In this document: positions 8,387 to 16,128 of the stretch, piece by piece
Position numbering within the stretch: the first letter of the stretch is position 1
Layout: every line of letters starts with the position of its first letter
Origin: Gemmatimonadales bacterium UBA4456
GTDB lineage: Bacteria; Gemmatimonadota; Gemmatimonadetes; Longimicrobiales; Gaopeijiaceae
DNA length: 64,000 nt
NCBI GenBank assembly: GCA_002390225.1
Contig: DGOW01000101.1
Coordinates: forward strand, 665 to 64,664
Reading direction: 5' to 3'
The notes under the pieces: generated by a model
What the model was told of the DNA's origin: nothing
What the model saw: only the letters and a program-made list of their open reading frames with translations
The model's database searches: none
Translations under genes and position numbers: made by a program

Positions 8387-10483
8387 TCAGGTGTTGTGGA
8401 TGGCCGTTGCCAGCCGTGGGAGGACCAGCAGCGCCATCGTCGCCGCGGCCATGGTACCGATGATCACCGCCAATCCAAAACGTTGGGTCGGTGGAAAGGA
8501 CGACAGGGCGAAGATGCCGAAGCCCGCGCAGATGATGGCAGAGGCACCGAGAATAGGCCGTCCGATCTGCGCCACTGCACTCGCCCACGGGGTGACTGAT
8601 CCAGCCGCGACCAACCGCCGCACCCGGATCACCAGGTGGATCATCGAGTCCGCACCGATCGCCAGCGCGATGTTCGCCGCCGGGGATGTGATGATATCGA
8701 TCGCGATCCGGGCGTGGCCGAACGCACCGAGAATCACGAGCGGGATCGCGCCGAGGCAGACCCACATGGCCCCGGCAATCAGGCCCGATCGAGCGACGAT
8801 GAGTGCGACACCGAAGAAGAGGGCCATCAGACCGCCGATCCCGATCTTCAAGGACGAGGTGATCAGCCGACCAAGCTGTGCCTGTAGGTCATAGAGACCC
8901 GCCATGACGTCCACACGAAGTCCGGTCCCTTCCCCTCGTTCGGCCAGTCGAGCCATCACGAGTTCGCGGGGTTCGTCGACCGTCTCCCTCATTCGCAGGG
9001 AGTAGCGAGCTACATCTCGCTCCGCTGAGACGTAGCCCAGTGCGACACCGCCCAGTGCGGCACTCGACGCCAAGTCGAGGAGCATGCTCACCGGAAGGAA
9101 GCCAGCCAGCGGAATGGTGCGTCCGTGATCGACCAGAAGTGTCGGGGACAGCACCACGCCCACCGCTGAGTCCGCTTCGAGTACTTCCTGAAGCGCCTCC
9201 AGCCGCGGGTAGACCTCGCGTGAGTCCACCGAGCCCCCCGCTGGATCCGAGACGACAATGTCGAGCGTGCTACTCCCGCCGTCGGCATCCACCAGCGCCA
9301 GGCCCTCGCGAAGCTCCGAGCCCGGAGCGAAGTAACTCAGCAGGCCTGGATCGGTATCCAGTCTGGGCAACCCGAACGCGAGAAGAGTGACGACGAGGAC
9401 CGCGCCACCCAGAACGGCAGGCCGAGCACCCAACGTACCAGCGTGTGCTTCCGTCGTGACCGGCGGCGTAACGCGAGCCCACCGCCCGAGCACACTCGGA
9501 TAAACCAGGTAAGCGGTAGCCAGAGCGGTCACGGTGCCGACGATTCCGGCGACTCCGAGTTCACGTAGCGGCTGAGCGGTAGCGATGAGGAGGCTCGCGA
9601 AGCCCAGCAGAGTCGTGGTCATGCTCCAGAACGAGCCCTCCCATGTCTCCCCCAGCGCCTCCAGGATGAGCGACGATCGGTCTTCACCAGCCGCGCGCCT
9701 CCAATTCGCGGTCAGGAAGACGACGTGCGACAGCGTGAGCACGAAGACGATCGTGACGAGGTTCGCGGTAAGGAGCCCGATGCCTACACCGAGTCCCTGC
9801 ACCACCAGAAGTGTCACCGAGACCGAGACAAGGCACGTCGCGAGGGTACCCGCCACGATCGCGACGTCTCGGTATACGATCCCGACGAGAAGCGCGAAGA
9901 CGAATACCGCAGCGAGGCTGAAGACGATCAGATCTCGATACAGGCTTCGTCGGATCAGTTCAACGATCGCGGGTACGCCCGAGACGACGATGTCGAGCGC
10001 GTCCGACTCATACTGCTCGACCACCTGCTCGACACGAGGAAGCAGTACCTGCGGATCCGTATCGTCGACCTGAAGTACAATGTTCGTCGCGTCTGGATCG
10101 GGCGTCAGGAGGATTCGCCCGAAGAGTGGGCTGTTTGACGGATCATCGGTCCCAATGCTGAAGCCGCTTTCGATACCGTCGACCGTCAGCAAATCTGTCG
10201 TCAGCTGAACGATTGCTTCTCGATACTCGTCGTCGCCGCCACCCAGGTGCGCAACACGGAGGATCAGTTGCGCTCCCGCCGGAAAGGCTTCGGCGACCTC
10301 CCGGGAGGCCTCCATCTGCGGGTCGTCTTCGGCAAAGAAGAAATCACCCTGCACGCGAGGCGACAGATCGACGAAGGTGACAACGGCGGCTACACCGAGG
10401 GCGGCGAGGCCGAGAGCCAGCCACCCCGCCAGCGTCGACGTCCAGAACTTCAGCAGGAGTCGGTCAGCGGGCACTACAAACAT
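8387..10483 (-). CDS. MMPL/RND-superfamily transporter
   Basis: A 698-residue polytopic protein of the MMPL/RND class, built as two homologous halves. Each half has one leading helix, a large extracytoplasmic loop and a bundle of about five helices (first loop about residues 35-180, second about 385-530). Typical segments are LTLSHVVFLTANWRRAAGEDR in half one and IALAIGADSMIHLVIRVRR in half two, the latter with the GADSMIH version of the helix-4 signature. At about 700 residues it is shorter than AcrB-type pumps and resembles the HAE3/hopanoid- or lipid-exporter-like branch. It lies 15 bases after a periplasmic TPR lipoprotein gene, which may be its accessory protein. Substrate is not determinable. 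Confidence 0.85.
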   Translation of the reverse strand: MFVVPADRLLLKFWTSTLAGWLALGLAALGVAAVVTFVDLSPRVQGDFFFAEDDPQMEASREVAEAFPAGAQLILRVAHLGGGDDEYREAIVQLTTDLLTVDGIESGFSIGTDDPSNSPLFGRILLTPDPDATNIVLQVDDTDPQVLLPRVEQVVEQYESDALDIVVSGVPAIVELIRRSLYRDLIVFSLAAVFVFALLVGIVYRDVAIVAGTLATCLVSVSVTLLVVQGLGVGIGLLTANLVTIVFVLTLSHVVFLTANWRRAAGEDRSSLILEALGETWEGSFWSMTTTLLGFASLLIATAQPLRELGVAGIVGTVTALATAYLVYPSVLGRWARVTPPVTTEAHAGTLGARPAVLGGAVLVVTLLAFGLPRLDTDPGLLSYFAPGSELREGLALVDADGGSSTLDIVVSDPAGGSVDSREVYPRLEALQEVLEADSAVGVVLSPTLLVDHGRTIPLAGFLPVSMLLDLASSAALGGVALGYVSAERDVARYSLRMRETVDEPRELVMARLAERGEGTGLRVDVMAGLYDLQAQLGRLITSSLKIGIGGLMALFFGVALIVARSGLIAGAMWVCLGAIPLVILGAFGHARIAIDIITSPAANIALAIGADSMIHLVIRVRRLVAAGSVTPWASAVAQIGRPILGASAIICAGFGIFALSSFPPTQRFGLAVIIGTMAAATMALLVLPRLATAIHNT

Positions 10484-10498
10484 GACCGACGCACCGAG

Positions 10499-11845
10499 TC
10501 ATCGGATTCCGGAGAGGATTTGGTCGTAGGTACCCACGGCGATCGCCACCGCGAGCTCTTCGAGCACGTCCCTTTCGATGATACGCATCTGGTCCGCAAT
10601 CACTGTGGGATCGAAGAACACCTCGAGATTCGTCGGGATTTCGAGCTGCCCTGGATCTCCATCGAACTCACCCCGTGTGAACGGTCCAGTCTGCGTGGAC
10701 GAGGCGGTAAAGCGGTTCACCTCACGACCTGACGGATCCACCAAGATGATGTCCGACTCGACGTGATACGTGAGCATGCCGTCGAGCGTGTAGTACTGGA
10801 CCGTATCCATGACGGTTGTGCGGCGTGCACCCTGTCTGACATTGCGCTGCACCACGGCCTCGTACTCGACGCGATCGATGTCCTCTTCCACCACGTCGAT
10901 ACCGGACAGACGGATCATCACGCCCAGGTCCGCTCCGATGAGGTCGAGGGCTCGGCCCACGAGAAGTGGTGACTGCGTCGTCTGGCCGCGCAGCAGGCCT
11001 CTGAGCTCGGTACGCAGAATCAGCGGGTCGGCCATCGCGACGAAGAGCGGCGGTCGGGTCCAGTGATCGAGATTCAGATCTGCATCCAACGCTACCTCGA
11101 ACTCACCACCGAGCCAATCGCGGACTCCGGGGTCGGCGATGACCGGGACGACCGCGACCACGATCGTTCCCGCCGCCAGGGCGGACTCCTGAACGTCACG
11201 CACGGAGACGACCGTCTCACGGGTCGGAGAGTCTCGTACCTCGAGTGCCTGCTGTGCCAGATCGTACGCACTGCGGGGGAAGTCATCCTCCAGCTCGATC
11301 CCGGCCCAATCCAGGAGCACGCGCGTCTCAGCGTCGTACGAGGCCTCAACTTGGATGCGTGACGGAAGGAAATCGCCGCGAGCCCGTCGGTACATTATCA
11401 CCGCCTCGTCCCAGCGTCCTTCCTCCGCCGCACGATCACCCTCGAACATCCGCCAGTCGATGGCCGTGTTGAAGAGGGTCCGCCGATTGTCCGAATAGTC
11501 TGAAGGAAGCGTCAGACGCTCGCCGACCTGACGAATGCGGGAGAGCATCTGGTCGATGGTCTGGTACTGCCCCGCGGCTTCGACGGGATCGCCACTTCGC
11601 TCGAGGTCATCCGCCTCATCCATAGCGACCATGACCGCGGAATCCCCCGCTGCCCGCAAAGCGTCTCGCGCCTGGACCAGCTCTCGATCTTTCTCGATCG
11701 CTTCGGAAAAACGGTACACGGCGTCGACGAAACGCCCTTGCGACTGGAGGGCGAGTCCCTCGTTCAAGCGGTCCTCTGCGGAGGCGCACGCCGACGCAAT
11801 GAGGAGCATCAGCGGGAGGAGTGTACGGACACGCACTGACGGCAT
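10499..11845 (-). CDS. TPR-containing lipoprotein
   Basis: A 448-residue putative lipoprotein. The N-terminus MPSVRVRTLLPLMLLIASAC provides a short signal and a candidate lipobox with Cys20. One clear TPR-like hairpin follows (RLNEGLALQSQGRFVDAVYRFSEAI), then helical repeats and a mixed alpha/beta C-terminal half with TIVVAVVPVIADPGVRDWLGG and the closing FDPTVIADQMRIIERDVLEE. I do not recognise a family for the C-terminal half. The start at 11845 was chosen for the lipobox; ATG at 11881 would add 12 residues. First gene of the MMPL-permease-AKR run, and divergent from the metallohydrolase at 11981, with 135 bases between that must hold both promoters. Confidence 0.7.
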   Translation of the reverse strand: MPSVRVRTLLPLMLLIASACASAEDRLNEGLALQSQGRFVDAVYRFSEAIEKDRELVQARDALRAAGDSAVMVAMDEADDLERSGDPVEAAGQYQTIDQMLSRIRQVGERLTLPSDYSDNRRTLFNTAIDWRMFEGDRAAEEGRWDEAVIMYRRARGDFLPSRIQVEASYDAETRVLLDWAGIELEDDFPRSAYDLAQQALEVRDSPTRETVVSVRDVQESALAAGTIVVAVVPVIADPGVRDWLGGEFEVALDADLNLDHWTRPPLFVAMADPLILRTELRGLLRGQTTQSPLLVGRALDLIGADLGVMIRLSGIDVVEEDIDRVEYEAVVQRNVRQGARRTTVMDTVQYYTLDGMLTYHVESDIILVDPSGREVNRFTASSTQTGPFTRGEFDGDPGQLEIPTNLEVFFDPTVIADQMRIIERDVLEELAVAIAVGTYDQILSGIR

Positions 11846-11980
11846 CGCCGGAGCTTTTCTGAGGATTGTCTCAACGGCCATCAGTATAGTCCGCCTCTCG
11901 CCCGGAGTCAGCATTCCTCTTGTTGGGCTTCGCGCGGTCGCCCAGCTTGCTCACCCCATTTCGACAACCCGGAGGACTCA

Positions 11981-14524
11981 TTGGCTCAGGTTCGGTGGAC
12001 ACACCTGGCGGCTCTGCTACTGATCGTCGGTAGCGCCCCGCTCTCGGCGCAGGAGCAATTCGACTCCTATCCGGCCGCTCGGATGGGCGGGAACTACATG
12101 CACAATTTCTACTTCCCTCCTGCTGTGAACTCGGCGCCGTGGGCGCCCTCATGGGCACCGGACGGAGAGAGCGTGGTCGTGTCGATGCACGGCTCAATCT
12201 GGAGTGTCAACGTTGATAGCGGCCTGGCAGTCGAGCTGGTGAGCGGACCTGCGTATTACTCGTCTCCGAACTATTCACCCGACGGGCGCTGGCTCATCTA
12301 CACTGCGGACGACCACGGTCGCTCGATCGGGCTGGAGATCCTGGATCTGGAAACGGGGGAGACACACGCCCTCACCGATGATGAAGAGATCTATATGGAT
12401 CCGTCGTTCAGCCCGGACGGTACCCGGGTTGTCTACGTCTCCACAGAGCCTACGGGCTACTTCAACGTCTTCGTGCGCGACTTCGCCGAAGGGCAGTGGA
12501 CCGCAGAAGGCGTCGCCGTCACCGCGGACAACAGCTTCGGCAAGGACCGCCTCTACTTCGGGTCTGAGGACATCCACATCAACCCGACATGGTTCCCTAA
12601 CAACGAGGAACTGCTCCTCGTTTCGAATCGCGACGTCGCACTGGGCAGCGGCAACGTATTCCGAGTTCCAGCTCGTGCCGATGGTTTCGAGGATCGAGCC
12701 CAGGTGCTCGCGGAGCAGACGCTCTACCGGACGCAGCCCGATGTCTCGATCGACGGGAAGCGGTTCATCTTCTCTTCGACCCGCGGCACGGCCGACCAGT
12801 TCAACAACCTGTATGTGCAACCCACAGTCGGTGGCGAGCCATACAAGATGACGTTCTTCCAACACGACGCCTTCCACCCACGCTGGTCGCCGGACGGCGA
12901 GTGGATTGCGTTCATCGACAACAACGGTGTCAACGGGCTCCCGCGTCTGCGACTCCTCGAGACGTACGGAGGTCAGTTGGTCGACGTCGAGATCACCGGG
13001 CGACGCTGGCTCAACCAGATGGGTCGCCTGAGCATGACCACGCTTGGCGCTGACGGTCAGCCCACGGGAACACGCGTGCACGTGACCGCCGCAAACGGGA
13101 AGTTCTACGCGCCCGACGATCAGTACGCCCGTATGCCGGAGCGTGCCCGAGTCGGCGCCTTCCATCATGAGGGGTCGTTCGAAATCGAGCTTCCCGTCGG
13201 TGAAACAGAACTCGTCATTGTGAAGGGTTTCGAGCACACACCGGTGGAACGGACCGTATCGATCGAATCGGGCCAGACCCTGGAGCTGACTGTTCAGCTC
13301 GAGCAGCTCGTCGACATGTCCGCGAATGGGTGGCACAACGGCTCGACACACGTCCATGCCAACTACGCAGGGAATCTGCACAATACGCTCGAGAACTTGA
13401 TGATGATGTCGGAGGCCGAAGACCAGGACATCGTGCTCGAACAGATCGCGAATAAGGACAACCGCATTCTGGACTACCAGTATTTCGTCCCGGGGGGCGG
13501 CGAGCATCCACTTTCGACGGATGACATGGTGCTGGTTGTAGGGCAGGAATACCGACCACCGTTCTACGGACACGTCTTCATGTTCGGCATGCAGGAGCAC
13601 CTGATTTCGCCCTTCACGACCGGCTACGAGGGGACCGGTATCGAGAGTCTCTATCCGTCAAACACGGACATGTTCAGGAAGGCCAAGAGGCAGGGTGCGT
13701 GGACCGGCTACGTCCACTCCTTCTTCAGCGGTGATCCGCTGGAGGGAAATCTCGGTGGGGCGAAAGGCTTCATCGTGGACGCAGCGCTCATGACCGCGGA
13801 CGCAGTCGAGTGGTCGACGTCCCAGGACGGCTGGCCGCCACTGTACGCTGCATGGTCGAACGGGCTCAAGCCATCGCTCGTGGGTGGCGAGGACTCGATC
13901 AGCAGCTTGCACACGACGCCGCTAGTCGGGTCCGTAAGGACGTACGTCTACATCCCGGATGATGAGCTGACGATGCGCGGCTGGCTGGATGGTATGAAGA
14001 ACGGTCATGCGTTCATGTCGAACGGCCCGCTCGTCGAGTTCGACGTCGGCGGGAGGATCCCCGGTGAGACGGTCTCGATCTCCGAGGGACAGGACGTCGT
14101 CGCGTCCCTCGAGGTCATGTCGATCACGCCTCTGGAGCGTGCAGAGATCGTCTTCAACGGCGAGGTGATCGCATCGATCCCCTTCACCGGTGATCGCAAG
14201 AGCCTCTCGTTCGAGCGGTCATTCCGCCCGAATGAGTCGGGGTGGTATCACGTCCGGGTGAACGGCGCGGAGGGGGAGAGCTTTCCCCTGGATATCGCCT
14301 GGGTGCAGGCCGCGACGAACCCCGTCTGGGTGGAGATCGACGGCGCTCCCGTGCGATCCGTGGACGCGGCCGACTATGCGCTCGCGTGGATCGACAAGCT
14401 CCAGGAGATGGCGGAAGAATGGTCGTACTGGAGGTCGGATGCCGAACAAGCCCACGTATACGGACAATTCGAGGAAGCCCGCGATGTGTATCGCGCCCGG
14501 AGAGCTGAAGCCGAAGGCCGCTGA
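11981..14524 (+). CDS. Secreted TolB-like propeller fused to CehA/McbA-type metallohydrolase
   Basis: An 847-residue exported protein. It starts with TTG at 11981, supported by GGAGG five bases upstream, and has a signal peptide ending in APLSAQ. Residues about 45-330 contain PD40/TolB-type WD repeats (SWAPDGESVVV, NYSPDGRWLIY, SFSPDGTRVVY, RWSPDGEWIAF). Residues about 450-720 are a PHP-like CehA/McbA metal-dependent hydrolase domain with the first ligands H457 and H459 in STHVHANYAGN and a later H in GYVHSFFSG. CehA/McbA proteins hydrolyse carbamate esters such as carbaryl; the natural substrate here is unknown. A C-terminal beta domain follows. An imperfect hairpin at 14554-14588 may end transcription. 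Confidence 0.85.
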   Translation: MAQVRWTHLAALLLIVGSAPLSAQEQFDSYPAARMGGNYMHNFYFPPAVNSAPWAPSWAPDGESVVVSMHGSIWSVNVDSGLAVELVSGPAYYSSPNYSPDGRWLIYTADDHGRSIGLEILDLETGETHALTDDEEIYMDPSFSPDGTRVVYVSTEPTGYFNVFVRDFAEGQWTAEGVAVTADNSFGKDRLYFGSEDIHINPTWFPNNEELLLVSNRDVALGSGNVFRVPARADGFEDRAQVLAEQTLYRTQPDVSIDGKRFIFSSTRGTADQFNNLYVQPTVGGEPYKMTFFQHDAFHPRWSPDGEWIAFIDNNGVNGLPRLRLLETYGGQLVDVEITGRRWLNQMGRLSMTTLGADGQPTGTRVHVTAANGKFYAPDDQYARMPERARVGAFHHEGSFEIELPVGETELVIVKGFEHTPVERTVSIESGQTLELTVQLEQLVDMSANGWHNGSTHVHANYAGNLHNTLENLMMMSEAEDQDIVLEQIANKDNRILDYQYFVPGGGEHPLSTDDMVLVVGQEYRPPFYGHVFMFGMQEHLISPFTTGYEGTGIESLYPSNTDMFRKAKRQGAWTGYVHSFFSGDPLEGNLGGAKGFIVDAALMTADAVEWSTSQDGWPPLYAAWSNGLKPSLVGGEDSISSLHTTPLVGSVRTYVYIPDDELTMRGWLDGMKNGHAFMSNGPLVEFDVGGRIPGETVSISEGQDVVASLEVMSITPLERAEIVFNGEVIASIPFTGDRKSLSFERSFRPNESGWYHVRVNGAEGESFPLDIAWVQAATNPVWVEIDGAPVRSVDAADYALAWIDKLQEMAEEWSYWRSDAEQAHVYGQFEEARDVYRARRAEAEGR

Positions 14525-14553
14525 GCGTCAGGCACCGGGCGGTCTGGTCAGAG

Positions 14554-14588
14554 AACTGGGGGTAGCCACGAACGCGGCTCCCCCGGTT
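14554..14588 (+). terminator. Possible hairpin terminator without U-tract
   Basis: AACTGGGGG-T-AGCC pairs with GGCTCCCCCGGTT around an 8-base loop, with one bulged T and one G-T pair. It starts 30 bases after the stop of the metallohydrolase gene. It is not followed by a T-run, so intrinsic termination is uncertain. Confidence 0.4.
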
Positions 14589-14707
14589 CACGATCCGCCG
14601 AAGAGCGCAGCCTTGGCGTCGCGCACCTCGATCCCCTTGATCAGCTGTCCGACGATCTGGCGCCGCTGGCCGGTATGCCGATTCGTATGATCGTCGGGGA
14701 ATTCGAT
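14588..14707 (-). pseudogene. Possible DinB-family C-terminal remnant
   Basis: On the minus strand this frame reads FPDDHTNRHTGQRRQIVGQL and continues to a stop at 14588. H-x3-H-x-G-Q matches the last metal-binding helix of DinB/YfiT-like four-helix proteins. Nothing upstream in the frame looks like the rest of a DinB protein, so at best this is a 3' fragment. It overlaps in antisense the alpha/beta-hydrolase-like fragment, so in the shared 30 bases only one of the two readings can be authentic. Confidence 0.35.
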
Positions 14708-14836
14708 GCCACGTGGGTGGACGCGAATCGAGCGACGCAGAACGCCCTCGAGTCCGTGGGAATCGTGACCCTTGTCGACATCGCAGGCGCCTAGGGACAC
14801 GTGATGAACCGGCTGTCGGAAGGACTTGTCAGCTGA
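14640..14836 (+). pseudogene. Alpha/beta-hydrolase C-terminal fragment with in-frame amber codon
   Basis: One frame reads GMPIRMIVGEFDATWVDANR, then TQNALESVGIVTLVDIAGA, a TAG at 14792-14794, then GHVMNRLSEGLVS and a stop at 14834. The order strand-GExD-helix-strand-G-x-GH is what is seen around the catalytic Asp and His of alpha/beta-hydrolase-fold esterases and dienelactone-hydrolase-like proteins. The TAG sits exactly where the G-E-GH glutamate is usual, so a GAG-to-TAG change is a simple explanation. No nucleophile region is present upstream. Third-position GC is high, as in real genes nearby. Identification rests on about 60 residues. Confidence 0.4.
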
Positions 14837-14920
14837 ATCGACGGGGCACTGGAGCGCCGACTCAGGACCAGGATCTACCCTGTCAGGTCCTCTGGAGTCT
14901 TCGGACGAGAACTCCCGCTA

Positions 14921-15150
14921 ACCGGCTGGCTCATCCGAGATCAGCTCGGTTTCGTTGTGGTTGGACCGGATCGCCGAGGGGCGAACGCGGATGGTCTTGT
15001 TTGCGACACCGCGCGCGGGCTCTCGCTGCCTGTCCTCGAGGAACGCGTCGATCGCTCTCCCGAGCACGAGACGGCCAGTTCTCCCTGGCCCGCCTTCAAT
15101 GCCAGGTCCCCTGCCTTGTTGAACGCGGTGCCAACGTAGCCAGGATGAGC
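14921..15150 (-). pseudogene. Frameshifted fragment of a TPR-like protein
   Basis: Minus-strand frames read AHPGYVGTAFNKAGDLALKA, GQGELAV and, after a shift of frame, RAIDAFLEDRQREPARGVAN ending at a stop near 14921. The join gives a plausible helical hairpin of the form A-G-D-x-A-L-K-A-G...A-V..Y-x-R-A-I. A TAG lies just upstream of the first segment and there is no start codon. It looks like a worn piece of a tetratricopeptide-type gene, not a working gene. Confidence 0.35.
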
Positions 15151-15261
15151 TCTCTCGCTCTCCTAGGCGACTCGAGTCAGTTCTGCGTCGATGTCCTGCG
15201 ACGCCCGCTCGGAGTCCGAGTTCCCAAAGAGGCGCGAAAGAAAGGACATCTGGCCAGACTT

Positions 15262-15981
15262 CTACTCGACCACGTCGAAGAGCTCGATGTCGAAGATGAG
15301 CGTCTGGTTCGGCCCAATGGCTCCTCCGGATCCGTTCGGTCCGTATGCGATATCAGACGGAATCCAGACGCGAATCTGGCCACCTTCGCTGAGAAGGAGC
15401 AGCGCTTCGGTGAACCCCGGAATTAGTCGGCCTGGCGCACTCGAGAAGACCACAGGATCGCCCTCGTACGAGGAGTCGAACTCGGTGCCGTCGATCAGCG
15501 AGCCCCTGTAATGGAGTCGAACATCCTCTCCTCCGGCCGGAGATGCACCGTCGCCCTCACGTAGCATCTCGTATTGCAAACCACTCTCCGTGGTGACCAC
15601 ACCGTCCCGCTGGCCATTTTCCGCGAGGAACGTCTGCCCTTCCGCCAGATTGTCCTCAGCCTCACGAGAACGATCCGCCTGTGCCGCAGCCTCGATCTCC
15701 TGTCCAAATTGCTGCAGGACGGTCTGGAGCTCTGCCGGCTCGATGTCCGGGTCGTTGCCCTGAAGCGCGTCTTCGATGCCACGCATGAAGGCAGCGCGAT
15801 CCAGGCGCTCGCTGGCATCCGAAAGCTGCTGGCCGACATTCAGGCCAATGCCGTAGCTGGCCTTCTGGTCGTTCGAGTCTAACGCCGCGTTGTCGAACGA
15901 AGCGGACGAGCCATCCGGTGTCGAGCACGCACCGAGCGCGATGGAGGTGGCGAGCAATGCCGCGCCGATTCGGACAGTCAT
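15262..15981 (-). CDS. FKBP-type peptidyl-prolyl isomerase lipoprotein
   Basis: A 239-residue predicted lipoprotein that accelerates prolyl isomerisation of exported proteins. MTVRIGAALLATSIALGAC gives a good lipobox (LGAC). Residues about 30-115 match the FKBP N-terminal dimerisation domain (KASYGIGLNVGQQL...IEDALQGNDPDI). Residues about 140-239 are the FKBP catalytic domain: GLQYEMLREGDG, VRLHYRGSLIDGTEFDSSYE, GFTEALLLLSEGGQIRVWIPSDIAYG and IFDIELFDV. This is the Mip/FkpA layout. AAGGA lies 7 bases before the ATG at 15981; the frame continues to 16098 without support. The start is divergent from the S9 peptidase at 16129. Confidence 0.92.
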   Translation of the reverse strand: MTVRIGAALLATSIALGACSTPDGSSASFDNAALDSNDQKASYGIGLNVGQQLSDASERLDRAAFMRGIEDALQGNDPDIEPAELQTVLQQFGQEIEAAAQADRSREAEDNLAEGQTFLAENGQRDGVVTTESGLQYEMLREGDGASPAGGEDVRLHYRGSLIDGTEFDSSYEGDPVVFSSAPGRLIPGFTEALLLLSEGGQIRVWIPSDIAYGPNGSGGAIGPNQTLIFDIELFDVVE

Positions 15982-16128
15982 CGGATATCCTTGGGAAGGT
16001 CGAAATTTGAGGCTTAGGAAACTAACCCGAGCCTCGCGCGAGCCCAACGCCGACGTCTGTCCAGATCGACATGCCGACCACAAGTTGTCCCACCTCATTA
16101 CACGATTCGATTCGGCGGAGAGTGCACG

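Noticed and set aside
12275..13600. 441-codon minus-strand frame opposite the CehA-like gene
   Set aside because: The sense frame has WD repeats and metal ligands; the antisense frame shows only His/Val/Arg-rich shadow.
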